From Schauerella aestuarii (GTDB lineage Bacteria; Pseudomonadota; Gammaproteobacteria; Burkholderiales; Burkholderiaceae_B), in assembly GCF_009866805.1 (NCBI RefSeq), contig NZ_SIZW01000041.1:62001-126000 (forward strand): DNA of 64,000 nt, written 5' to 3'. The notes beneath the pieces are model-generated. The model was given only the letters and a program-made list of their open reading frames with translations. It was not told where the DNA came from and made no database searches. Positions 56,601-64,000 of the stretch are shown here, piece by piece; positions within the stretch are counted from its first letter, which is position 1; the number at the start of each line of letters is the position of its first letter. Made by a program: the position numbers and the translations under genes.

Positions 56601-57112
56601 GCCGTGGATACTCGCGACTGAGGGTGGGCGGTAGGGTGTTCGTCGGTGGCCAGTGTTGCATCGTCATGTGGCATATCGTGTGGCGTGGCAAGCGGCTCGA
56701 CGAAATGCATGCCGCGCGCGAGCAACCCCTGCCGGAAGTAGAAGCGCTGCGCCAGGGCCATGTGCAGTCCGGTATCGAGCACCAGATGATCGCAGTGCAG
56801 GTGCGTGGCCTCATTGCGCACGGCCTGCAGCAGACGGCTGCCGATGTGCGCGCGCTGCAGCGTGTGCGCAACCACCAGGTCGTCCACATACACGAAGCGG
56901 CCATAAAGCAGATTGTCTTGTTGGCGATAGCCCGCGACACCAACGATCGTCTGCTCGCGATACGCTGCAAGCAGGCGATACCCCTGCGCGCACTGATGGC
57001 GAATTCTTGCGGCAAAGCCGGCCGGATCGTCGAGATGCGGGCGCAGTTCCTTCATGACTGAAAACGCGGCGTGCAAGGCGTCGTCGTCATGCTCGATATG
57101 CATGATCTTCAT
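56597..57112 (-). CDS. GNAT-family N-acetyltransferase
   Basis: A 171-residue GNAT acetyltransferase: LLAAYREQTIVGVAGYRQ (strand 2-4), VDDLVVAHTLQRAHIGSRLLQAV (acetyl-CoA pyrophosphate loop, R/Q-x-x-x-IG pattern) and LDTGLHMALAQRFYFRQGL. The acceptor is unknown. ATG 57112 has GGAG about 10 bases upstream; a GTG at 57124 overlapping the previous stop codon is the alternative. A His/Thr-rich tail of ~25 residues follows the fold. Confidence 0.9.
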   Translation of the reverse strand: MKIMHIEHDDDALHAAFSVMKELRPHLDDPAGFAARIRHQCAQGYRLLAAYREQTIVGVAGYRQQDNLLYGRFVYVDDLVVAHTLQRAHIGSRLLQAVRNEATHLHCDHLVLDTGLHMALAQRFYFRQGLLARGMHFVEPLATPHDMPHDDATLATDEHPTAHPQSRVSTA

Positions 57113-57120
57113 GACGGCAT

Positions 57121-57558
57121 TCACTCCGGCATCTTACGAAACGCGATGGCAAACCGGTTCCAGCTATTGATCGACGTCACCAGCAGCGTCAGTTCGACCA
57201 GTTCGGCATCGGTAAAGTGGGGACGCACCTCCTCCCAGACGCTATCGGGCACATGATTGTGCGAAACCAGCGTCAACGATTCCGTCCAGGCCAATGCCGC
57301 GCGCTCGCGGTCGCTGAAGAACGGCGTCTCGCGCCAAGCGGAGACTGTGGCCAGGCGACGCTCGTTTTCACCCGCGCGGCGGGCGTCGGTCACATGCATG
57401 TCCAGGCAAAAGGCGCAGCCGTTGATTTGCGACGCTCGCAGCCGCACCATTTCCTTGAGTAGGATATCGAGCGTTCCTTTGTCGATCTGCGCCTCAACGC
57501 CGCGCATCGCGCGGATCGCTTCTTTGTTGGCGGTGTAGAAATCGAGTCGTTGTTGCAT
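57121..57558 (-). CDS. Carboxymuconolactone decarboxylase/AhpD-like protein
   Basis: A 145-residue CMD-family protein with the redox pair CAFC followed by LDMH (NGCAFCLDMHVTDARRAG, about residues 46-63), as in AhpD-type peroxidases. The rest, GERRAALAWTESLTLVSHNHVPDSVWEEV-like helices, fits the all-alpha fold. It is first in an operon with the GNAT and azoreductase genes and is divergent from the MocR regulator, with 111 bp between. A role in peroxide or quinone detoxification is likely. Confidence 0.93.
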   Translation of the reverse strand: MQQRLDFYTANKEAIRAMRGVEAQIDKGTLDILLKEMVRLRASQINGCAFCLDMHVTDARRAGENERRLATVSAWRETPFFSDRERAALAWTESLTLVSHNHVPDSVWEEVRPHFTDAELVELTLLVTSINSWNRFAIAFRKMPE

Positions 57559-57669
57559 GGCAAGCTCCAGAATGAAAGTGGACGGCGTGGGAGGAAGACG
57601 GGGGCGGGCGGCGCGTTTCCTTTGGTATGTAGTATGCGAAGATCATGGCTTCGTTAGAAGATCCAAGAA

Positions 57670-59133
57670 ATGTCAAAACGACTAGTCCAAGATTTGCGTC
57701 TTCCGGTCGACGTCGCGCTTGATCGCTCGACGGCGCTGCCGATGTACCTGCAGATCTGCCGCCGGTTCAAGACGGCGATCGAACAGGGTCATCTCAAACC
57801 GGGCGATCGCGTGCCGAGCGCGCGGGCGCTGGCAACGGAACTCGCCGTCGCCCGCGGTACCGTCGATATGGCGTACCGGATCCTGGCCGACGAGGGATAC
57901 GTGCAGGTAAGAGGCGCGGCGGGCACGGTGATCTCGCCCACGTTGCCGGCGCCTGAAGCGGGAACCGTTAGGCCGGTACCTGCGGCGGATCCGGACACGC
58001 ATCCGTCGCACATCGACCATGACGGCAATATGCCGAAGCCGCTGCAGATGGGGCTGCCGGCGTTGGACGCGTTTCCGCGCAAGGTGTGGAATCGGCTGGT
58101 GGGCCACCGGCTGAGAAGCGGTGACGTCTCCCGGCTGGCCTATCCGCATCCTGCGGGTCTCGATCAATTGCGGCAGCGTATCGCGACCTATCTGGGCGTA
58201 TCGCGCGGCGTGAGTTGCCTGCCCGAGCAGGTGTTCATCACGACCGGGTTGCGGGCCACGCTGGAACTGACGTTACGCAGCCTCTCCAAAGCGGGCGATG
58301 GGTTCTGGTTCGAAGACCCCGGCTACATTCTTGCGCGGCCGTTTCTGTTGAACACCGGGCTCAGGGTGGTGCCTGTGCCGGTGGATCGGCACGGCTTGCA
58401 GGTGGACGAAGGTAAGCGGCTGGCGCCGGATGCGAGGTTTGCGATGGTGACGCCTTCGCACCAGAGTCCGCTGGGCGTGACCTTGTCGCTGGAACGCCGG
58501 ATGGCGCTGCTCGATTGGGCGAGCAGTGTGGGCAGCTGGATCATCGAAGATGACTACGACAGCGAGTTCCGTTATCAAGGGCGTCCATTGCCCGCGCTCA
58601 AGAGCCTGGATCGCCACGATCGTGTGATCTACAGCGGCACGTTCAGCAAAGTGATGTTTCCCGGTCTGCGGCTCGCATATGTGGTGGCGCCGCTGAGCGT
58701 GGTCGATCGCTTCGAGGCGGTGGCCTACAACCTGAATGCCGGGTGCCCGTTTCTGTTTCAGGCCGGCGTTGCCGACTTCATGGCCGAGGGCCATTTCTCG
58801 CGGCATTTGAAGAAGATGCGCGCGCTGTACGCGCAGCGGCGCGCCATCACGCAACGCGTCTTCAATCACCTGCTGGCAGACCAGTTGCGCATCGATCTGC
58901 TTGCGGGTGGCCTGCATGTGCTGGCCACGCTGCCCGATGCGGCGGACGACGCCGGGATGGCGGCGCACGTGCATGCAGCGGGCTTGGCCGCCAATCCGCT
59001 ATCGCCCTGGTATATGGCCGCACGGCCAAAGAAAGGACTGCTGCTGGGATTCGCCAATCTCGTTGACGAAGACGATGCCATACGTGTGGCGCGCCGGTTA
59101 CGGCATGCGTTGTCGGCGGCCGCCGATTATTGA
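57670..59133 (+). CDS. MocR/PdxR-family regulator (GntR HTH fused to aminotransferase domain)
   Basis: A 487-residue fusion: N-terminal GntR-type winged helix (LPMYLQICRRFKTAIEQGHLKPGDRVPSARALATELAVARGTV, about 20-65), a linker, and a fold-type I PLP domain (about 115-480) with the Schiff-base Lys in YSGTFSKVMFPGLR and EDDYDSEFRYQG. MocR proteins sense PLP or an amino compound and regulate neighbouring genes. The divergent AhpD/GNAT/azoreductase operon is the natural target. The intergenic segment contains a short CGAAG-N7-CTTCG dyad (57637-57653). Confidence 0.93.
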   Translation: MSKRLVQDLRLPVDVALDRSTALPMYLQICRRFKTAIEQGHLKPGDRVPSARALATELAVARGTVDMAYRILADEGYVQVRGAAGTVISPTLPAPEAGTVRPVPAADPDTHPSHIDHDGNMPKPLQMGLPALDAFPRKVWNRLVGHRLRSGDVSRLAYPHPAGLDQLRQRIATYLGVSRGVSCLPEQVFITTGLRATLELTLRSLSKAGDGFWFEDPGYILARPFLLNTGLRVVPVPVDRHGLQVDEGKRLAPDARFAMVTPSHQSPLGVTLSLERRMALLDWASSVGSWIIEDDYDSEFRYQGRPLPALKSLDRHDRVIYSGTFSKVMFPGLRLAYVVAPLSVVDRFEAVAYNLNAGCPFLFQAGVADFMAEGHFSRHLKKMRALYAQRRAITQRVFNHLLADQLRIDLLAGGLHVLATLPDAADDAGMAAHVHAAGLAANPLSPWYMAARPKKGLLLGFANLVDEDDAIRVARRLRHALSAAADY

Positions 59134-59290
59134 AGATTATCGATAAGTGTGTGCTGAGTTTCTGCACTAGTCGCCGGGATGGACCACGGGTACATTTGTC
59201 GGCTGATGCATTCAGCGCGATGTCAGCCTGCTTTTGCCGTGACGTTGAGATCGTGCTGAGCCCCCCTCGACACTACTCGGAGCATGCACG

Positions 59291-59854
59291 ATGAAGAAAC
59301 GCCATGTTTGGCTGACGGCGATCACGTTGGCCACCGTCTTGGGCGCCCAAGCCCCCACGTACGCGCAAACGGTGCAGGCGCCAACCTCGCCATCGCGCAC
59401 CCCCGATGTGATTTATGTGCCAACCCCGAGGCCGGTGGTCGACGCCATGCTCAAAGTGGCGAAGGTGGGTAAGGACGACGTGCTGTATGACCTGGGGTCG
59501 GGCGACGGTCGCATCCCGGTCACGGCGGCCAAGCAGTTCGGCACCCTTGGCACGGGCTTCGATCTCGATCCGAAGCGTATCGAAGAAGCCAACGCAAATG
59601 CGAAAGAGCAGGGCGTGACGGACAAGGTGAAGTTCGTTCAGGCCGATCTGTTCGAACAGGATTTGTCCAAAGCCACTGTGATCAGCCTTTACCTGCTGCC
59701 GTCGTTGAATTTGAAACTGCGGCCCAAATTGCTGGCGTTGAAACCCGGCACGCGCATTGTGTCCCATGCGTTCGACATGGGCGATTGGACGCCCGACCAG
59801 ACACTCACGGTCGAGGGATCGACGGTGTATTTCTGGACGGTGCCCAAGCGCTGA
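59291..59854 (+). CDS. Exported class I SAM-dependent methyltransferase-fold protein
   Basis: A 187-residue protein with a signal peptide (KKRHVWLTAITLATVLGAQAPTYA, cleavage near residue 25) in front of a compact Rossmann methyltransferase fold: LYDLGSGDGRIPVTAAKQFG is motif I (about 66-84), GFDLDPKRIEEA motif II and FVQADLFEQD motif III. CGGAG precedes the ATG. The signal means that it should act in the periplasm, where SAM is not expected, so substrate, cofactor source or even catalysis is open. It stands alone between the MocR gene and a convergent esterase. Confidence 0.88.
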   Translation: MKKRHVWLTAITLATVLGAQAPTYAQTVQAPTSPSRTPDVIYVPTPRPVVDAMLKVAKVGKDDVLYDLGSGDGRIPVTAAKQFGTLGTGFDLDPKRIEEANANAKEQGVTDKVKFVQADLFEQDLSKATVISLYLLPSLNLKLRPKLLALKPGTRIVSHAFDMGDWTPDQTLTVEGSTVYFWTVPKR

Positions 59855-59874
59855 TCGCGCCGCTGATCGCGCCG
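59851..59874. repeat. Two exact tandem 12-bp repeats
   Basis: CTGATCGCGCCG is present twice in direct tandem (59851-59862, 59863-59874). The first copy contains the stop codon of the exported methyltransferase-fold gene. A short slippage product; no function evident. Confidence 0.8.
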
Positions 59875-59908
59875 CTTTGCTGCGCGCGTTCAGCGATTCC
59901 AGCTTGGG

Positions 59909-61138
59909 CTAACGCGACGCGCCTGAGCTCGCGTTCATGAAAAATCTCAGCATTTCGCGGCTGGCATCGGGGCCGGCGGCGTCGGTATAAGACCCTGCCG
60001 CATCGCCGCCCGACCATGCATGGCGCGCGCCGTGCACCACCCAGTATTCTGCGATCACCGTGCCATCCCCGGCGCGCTTCACGGTGCGGGTGGCGCCGCG
60101 GCCTCCGGCTTGCGCTGCGCCGATCTCTTCGACCTGATTGGCGGCCTTGGGATCCGCGCAGGCCGCAAAGGCACGCTCGCCATTGATGGGATGTACGGTT
60201 GAATCGGCATCGCCGTGAAAGACGATCGTGCGCACCGCGCACGTCGATGTGGCTTCACCGCCGCCACCCACCCCGTTCATGGCCATCATCGCCGAGGGCA
60301 GATCCGTGGCGGCACCCGCTGCCAGGCCCGAATGCACGCCAACTGCGGCATACAGATCCGGGTAGGCGCGGCCCATGATGGCGGCCATCGCGCCGCCGGC
60401 CGACAGGCCCGCCACGAATACGCGCTTGGGATCGATCGGAAGCGTTGCCATCACCTCGCGCGTTGCGCCCGCAATCATTGCCGGTTCGCCGCGATCGCGC
60501 GCTTGATGGTTGTGCTTGAACCAGTTCCAGCAGCGCTGCGGATTGGCCTGCTGCGATTGGGCTGGGTAGAGCACCGCAAAGCCCTGTTCCTGGGCCAGGC
60601 GATTCATCGTGGTGCCTGCGGCGAAGTCGTCAGGGTTTTGTGTGCAGCCATGCAGCATCACCAACAATGGCATCGGCGCCTGCGTGGTGCGGGCAGGGAT
60701 GAAGAGCTTGTAATCCATCTGGCCGGCCGCGCCGCTATAGCGTTGCGCCTCGAACGTGGCCGATTCTGGCGCTCTGGTTTGCGGCGCAGGCGTGTCAAGG
60801 ACGACCGGTGCTGCCGGCGCAGCGTTCGTCGCCTGTGCCGTGTGGATGGGGCGCGTGGGTTCATCGACATCGCGCGCGTCGACGTCGATGATGTCGGCCG
60901 CTGCAAACATCTGCGGGCGGTTGGACGCGGCCCCACTCGCGTCGGTCGGATACGCATCGGTCGTGTGTGCATACGCAGCACGGGGCTCGGCCGCGCGCGC
61001 CGCGGTGGTTCGCGCCTTGGGCGGTGCGATCGGTGCAGGCATCATCGCGCGCTGAATGGCGGCCGTGGCGGCGTGCAGATTGCCGGCACGGGTGTGGCGG
61101 GTGGCCTCGTCCATCAGGTACTGGAAGTCGCTGGGCAT
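59909..61138 (-). CDS. PHB-depolymerase-family esterase
   Basis: A 409-residue esterase of the PhaZ/LpqC-like class. The catalytic domain begins near residue 120 (AQRYSGAAGQMDYKLFIP), with MLHGCTQNPDDFAAGTTMN as oxyanion region and FVAGLSAGGAMAAIM as nucleophile elbow; GDADSTV and GARHAWSGG supply Asp and His. The first ~110 residues are an amphipathic start (FQYLMDEATRHTRAGNLHAATAAIQRA) plus a disordered Ala/Pro/Thr linker. No signal peptide, so it should act inside the cell. ATG 61138 is preferred; the open frame reaches a TTG at 61165. It lies 28 bp after the ribbon-helix-helix gene and is its operon partner. Polyhydroxybutyrate or short esters are candidate substrates. Confidence 0.9.
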   Translation of the reverse strand: MPSDFQYLMDEATRHTRAGNLHAATAAIQRAMMPAPIAPPKARTTAARAAEPRAAYAHTTDAYPTDASGAASNRPQMFAAADIIDVDARDVDEPTRPIHTAQATNAAPAAPVVLDTPAPQTRAPESATFEAQRYSGAAGQMDYKLFIPARTTQAPMPLLVMLHGCTQNPDDFAAGTTMNRLAQEQGFAVLYPAQSQQANPQRCWNWFKHNHQARDRGEPAMIAGATREVMATLPIDPKRVFVAGLSAGGAMAAIMGRAYPDLYAAVGVHSGLAAGAATDLPSAMMAMNGVGGGGEATSTCAVRTIVFHGDADSTVHPINGERAFAACADPKAANQVEEIGAAQAGGRGATRTVKRAGDGTVIAEYWVVHGARHAWSGGDAAGSYTDAAGPDASREMLRFFMNASSGASR

Positions 61139-61166
61139 GAGGGGTCTCGATGGTCGGTAGGTCAAG

Positions 61167-61589
61167 TCAGCGGATGCGCTGCTTGAGGGCGGTCTTGACG
61201 GCCGGGCTTGCGTGAAGCGCGCCCAGTACGGTCAAGGACTCGATGGTGGCCAGTGCGAGGGCCGGGGTGACGTCGGTCGCAATCGACGCCAGGCCCAGCA
61301 CGCGGATCTGGAGCGTTTCTCCGGCGGCCTTGACGGCTTCGAGATCGGCAGCGGTGTAGTGCTGGATGCCGAGCACGAGCGTTTTGCGTGCCACTGCCTG
61401 GCGCACAGCATCGTTGTGCACCGAGAGCTGGTTGCGGATCGCGGTGCGGATGAGATCGGTGCGGTTGGCATAAAAGCCTTCCTGCACCAGCAGATCGATC
61501 TGACCCAGGTCGACGCAACCGACGTTGACGGTGATTTTTTCATCGGCGGGTTTGGGCGCCGTGGCGAGGGTGTGGCTACGAGGAGGCAT
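61167..61589 (-). CDS. Ribbon-helix-helix (CopG-type) regulator
   Basis: A 140-residue protein with a ribbon-helix-helix core: strand EKITVNVGCVDLGQIDLLVQEG then helix YANRTDLIRTAIRNQL (about 16-54). The C-terminal ~85 residues form a helical effector or oligomer domain of unknown type. Its ATG lies 7 bases from a 24-bp perfect palindrome, so autoregulation is very likely. The downstream esterase gene is in the same operon, an arrangement I know from other Burkholderiales with PHB-type esterases. Confidence 0.85.
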   Translation of the reverse strand: MPPRSHTLATAPKPADEKITVNVGCVDLGQIDLLVQEGFYANRTDLIRTAIRNQLSVHNDAVRQAVARKTLVLGIQHYTAADLEAVKAAGETLQIRVLGLASIATDVTPALALATIESLTVLGALHASPAVKTALKQRIR

Positions 61590-61596
61590 AATGCAT

Positions 61597-61620
61597 CATA
61601 CCATCCAAGTGGATGGTATG
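61597..61620. promoter_or_regulatory. 24-bp palindrome upstream of the ribbon-helix-helix gene
   Basis: Perfect 11-base arms CATACCATCCA and TGGATGGTATG around AG. It starts only 7 bp before the ATG of the ribbon-helix-helix gene, covering the ribosome binding site position, and so could act on both DNA (repressor site) and RNA (stem over the start region). Each arm has CCATCC/GGATGG, suitable as a half-site for a ribbon-helix-helix dimer. Confidence 0.75.
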
Positions 61621-61796
61621 TGGAATTTTCTGACTATCACTACAATCTGATCCGCAGCGAACATCGGGCGGCAGGGCGCCCGGGGCCGGATGGCCACATT
61701 GCGTGTTCGCCGGGTGCACGACACACCAAGAAGCTGGGGTGCCGCGCGCGTGGCAAGAATTGCTTCTCCAACGGCCGACTCGACATCGCGATACCC

Positions 61797-63329
61797 ATGT
61801 TTACCGACAGCACCACGCCGCGTGCCGCGACGACGCGCCTCTTCATGGCCGCCATCGCGCTCTACAGTCTGATCGTCTGGCCCATCATTCGCGCCGATCG
61901 TTTTTATATCGACGATCTGGGGCGCTCGCTTTCGGGCTACCTGGGATGGGCGCGCGACGGCAGGCCGCTCGCCAATGTGCTGATGGAGTCGCTGAGCCTC
62001 GGATATCCCATCACCGACATCGCACCCATTCCGCAGGTGCTGTGTCTGCTTCTGCTGGCCTACGTGGCGGTGATGATCGGACGGCGTTTCTCGCTCGATG
62101 GCTTATGGCGGGCGCCGTTGGTGGCCTTGCCCATCGCCGCCAATCCCTTCTATCTCGAAAACCTCTCCTACAAATTCGACTCCGTCACGATGACGGCCGC
62201 CGTCGTGTTCGCGGTGGCGGCGGCGGTCGCCATTCCCACGCGCGGATGGCGCCTGGCCCTGGGGGCCCTGGCATTGATCGCGAGCCTGTGCCTCTACCAG
62301 GCGGCGATCGATATCTTCCTGATCTTCGCGCTGGTCGAAGCAGTGTGGGGCATGAAGACGTTCGAGGCACCGGGCCGCTTGCTCAAGCGTTTGCTGGGCC
62401 GGGGCGTACAGGCGGTGTCGGCGTTGGCGATCTATCAGAAGATCGCTGCCGTCACCGTGCAGGGCGACTACGCGAGCAGCCATGCGGGCATGGTGTCGCT
62501 GGCTGAAGCGCCTGCCGCAATCCTGCTCAACCTGCAGCATTATTGGGAATTCGTGCTCGGCACGATCACCTCGATCTGGGGCACGTTGCTGCTGATCACG
62601 ATCGCTTTGGGTGTGCTGGCAGCTGTGGCGATCGCGGTGCGCTACCTGCGCGCGCAATGGGCGTCGATGTCCGTGCTCATCCGAGCGGCCTGCATCGTGG
62701 CGGCGGTGTGCCTGCCGGTTGCCCTGGTCGTCGCGCCCTGGGGGCCGCTCCTGTTGCTGAAAGCGCCAGTCTTCGCGCCGCGTGTGATGTTGGGTTTCGG
62801 TGCGTTGGTGTCGGCATCGTTGCTGATGTTGCTGGGGCTGCTGATGCTGGTCGGTGCATCGCGCCGCTGGCAGATCGCGGTCTTGTCGATACCCGCCTAT
62901 GGCCTGATTCTGCTGGCGGTGGCGTACGGCAATTCGTTGACGCTGCAGAAGGATTACGAAGCACGCATTGCAGAGACCTTGAGCGACGATCTGGCCGAGA
63001 TGGAAGCCACAAGCGGCGTCACGCAATACACACTGCGCGGCAACGTGGGCCGACCGCCGGTGCTCGAGCACAACATCAGAAAATTCGCGCTGCTGCGCGC
63101 GCTCGTGCCGGTCCATCTCACCGAAGCGTGGGGATGGGCCGGCGTGCTGCTCAAGCACTACGGCGTCGAGCTGCCGTATGTGGTGCCGCCGTACGAGGCC
63201 GCGCTGACGGTGGACTTCTGCGCCTTGCCCCGAACCATCGTGCGACGCAACTATCAGATCGCGCAAGTGGGCGCGACGGCCGTCGTGATCTTCAGGCGTT
63301 CGGACTGCGCGCGGTTGAAGACGAAGTGA
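61797..63329 (+). CDS. GtrII-type membrane glucosyltransferase domain protein
   Basis: A 510-residue polytopic protein with about ten hydrophobic helices and a C-terminal periplasmic part. RADRFYIDDLGRSLSGYLGWARDGRPL after the first helix has the Asp-Asp pair of the glucosyltransferase GtrII (GT-C-like) family, and NPFYLENLSYKFDSVTM is another family stretch. Such enzymes add glucose to O-antigen or other lipid-linked glycans. ATG 61797 is preferred to the long open extension. No gtrA or gtrB lies next to it, so if it is a Gtr-type system the flippase and bactoprenol glucosyltransferase must be elsewhere. About 207 bp between it and the ribbon-helix-helix gene hold only the palindrome. Confidence 0.8.
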   Translation: MFTDSTTPRAATTRLFMAAIALYSLIVWPIIRADRFYIDDLGRSLSGYLGWARDGRPLANVLMESLSLGYPITDIAPIPQVLCLLLLAYVAVMIGRRFSLDGLWRAPLVALPIAANPFYLENLSYKFDSVTMTAAVVFAVAAAVAIPTRGWRLALGALALIASLCLYQAAIDIFLIFALVEAVWGMKTFEAPGRLLKRLLGRGVQAVSALAIYQKIAAVTVQGDYASSHAGMVSLAEAPAAILLNLQHYWEFVLGTITSIWGTLLLITIALGVLAAVAIAVRYLRAQWASMSVLIRAACIVAAVCLPVALVVAPWGPLLLLKAPVFAPRVMLGFGALVSASLLMLLGLLMLVGASRRWQIAVLSIPAYGLILLAVAYGNSLTLQKDYEARIAETLSDDLAEMEATSGVTQYTLRGNVGRPPVLEHNIRKFALLRALVPVHLTEAWGWAGVLLKHYGVELPYVVPPYEAALTVDFCALPRTIVRRNYQIAQVGATAVVIFRRSDCARLKTK

Positions 63330-63347
63330 CGGCAGCCCGCTGACGCC

Positions 63348-64000
63348 TCAGCGCCTGCGTGACGATGCCGTGCGATCGTGGCTGCGCACTTTGCGCTTGA
63401 CGCGCCGCCACCCGATGACGACACCGGTCGCGCTCAGTGCGAACCCGCCCACGCTCAGCACGATCAGGACGATGTCCCACAGCGGGCGTCGCGTGAGCAG
63501 CGGCAACGCGTCCCAACTATGCAAAAACGCGAAGAGCCAGCGCCCGACCCGTTTGCGCGCATCGGTCTGTTGCACGATCCGGCCGGTATGCGGATCGATG
63601 TACACCCATGTGGCCTGGGCATCGTCGAACGTCACCCGCCATATCGGCAAGGGCTTCTCCACATGGCCGAGCATGGCATGCGCTTCCCGCGCGTAGTAAT
63701 AGGTGTCGTAGTCGGGCAGGATGTCGATCGCCTGGATGCTCGCGTGCGGCCGCAAGCGCGCGGCGGCCGCACGCAGCGCGGTGGCATCAATGGTGGCCGG
63801 CGCGGCGGTCACGCCATCGAAGACGGCCGGGCGGCCGTTCTCGGCTTGCGCGAGCAGGAAAGGCTGCCCGGCTGCGACCGTCCAAGTCAGCTCCTTGATC
63901 GGTGCCGCGTGGGTGTCGCGCAGATGGTCCTCCACGGCCGCCAACGGGGTCAATGACTTTGCACGATCGAGACGCGCGTCACGATAAGCCGCCACGTCCA
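63348..64000 (-). CDS. PepSY domain membrane protein, N-terminus beyond window
   Basis: At least 217 residues are visible and the frame is open to the window end, so the start is missing. The segment VTFDDAQATWVYIDPHTGRIVQQTD is a PepSY-like repeat and is followed by the membrane anchor (PLWDIVLIVLSVGGFALSATGVVIGW) and a short basic tail. PepSY-associated proteins of this form are found with siderophore/iron reduction or reductase systems. Family-level call only. Confidence 0.8.
   Translation of the reverse strand, partial: DVAAYRDARLDRAKSLTPLAAVEDHLRDTHAAPIKELTWTVAAGQPFLLAQAENGRPAVFDGVTAAPATIDATALRAAAARLRPHASIQAIDILPDYDTYYYAREAHAMLGHVEKPLPIWRVTFDDAQATWVYIDPHTGRIVQQTDARKRVGRWLFAFLHSWDALPLLTRRPLWDIVLIVLSVGGFALSATGVVIGWRRVKRKVRSHDRTASSRRR

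Overview
The window is gene-dense, GC-rich bacterial chromosome and reads as Burkholderiales, most likely Alcaligenaceae (Bordetella/Achromobacter-like). The reasons are the order uvrA, MFS transporter, ssb, and the large number of orphan Bug (TctC-type) periplasmic binding proteins: six here, none with TctA/TctB membrane partners. I saw no rRNA, tRNA, CRISPR array, insertion sequence or prophage; this is core plus catabolic and accessory chromosome. No single wholly new system stands out; the least ordinary loci are listed in the findings.

Layout. 1-3.6 kb: acyl-CoA dehydrogenase (cut by the window edge), Bug protein and class III CoA-transferase, a likely uptake/activation/oxidation operon. 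3.7-10.5 kb: catalase-family protein, then convergent uvrA coupled to a DUF1737 gene, divergent MFS exporter, ssb and a small membrane protein. 10.6-12.7 kb: Bug protein with a stand-alone MetE C-terminal-like enzyme, preceded by a 33-bp near-perfect palindrome. 12.9-17.1 kb: MntR divergent from a SitABCD-type Mn/Fe ABC importer, with an MntR-box-like dyad over the promoter. 17.2-25.2 kb: LysR, Bug and 2-hydroxyacid dehydrogenase; AraC and SDR; LysR, alpha/beta hydrolase and Bug. 25.2-28.5 kb: GH13 enzyme with a DUF429 protein and a small secreted protein. 28.7-37.7 kb: NarL-type two-component system, MipA/OmpV porin-like protein and a complete RND tripartite efflux pump.

37.7-46.0 kb: three more catabolic cassettes: Bug, tartrate/malate dehydrogenase-like enzyme and LysR; IclR with a PaaG-like crotonase and an NDP-forming acyl-CoA synthetase; and the sixth Bug. 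46.0-49.0 kb: TetR divergent from a DUF3313 lipoprotein and a PqiB-like three-MCE-domain protein, with a strong operator over the promoter. 49.0-52.8 kb: PaoABC-type periplasmic molybdenum aldehyde oxidoreductase. 53.0-57.6 kb: aldo/keto reductase, AlpA-like HTH protein, cupin, LysR, azoreductase-like flavoprotein, GNAT and AhpD-like protein. 57.7-64.0 kb: MocR regulator, an exported methyltransferase-fold protein, a PHB-depolymerase-type esterase coupled to a ribbon-helix-helix protein with its own palindrome, a GtrII-type membrane glucosyltransferase and a truncated PepSY protein.

The recurring theme is a regulator (LysR, IclR or AraC), a Bug solute receptor and one to three catabolic enzymes, repeated with different enzyme sets, interspersed with metal uptake, efflux and redox/detoxification loci. 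All start sites, functions and operator calls rest on reading motifs and spacing; no database search was run.
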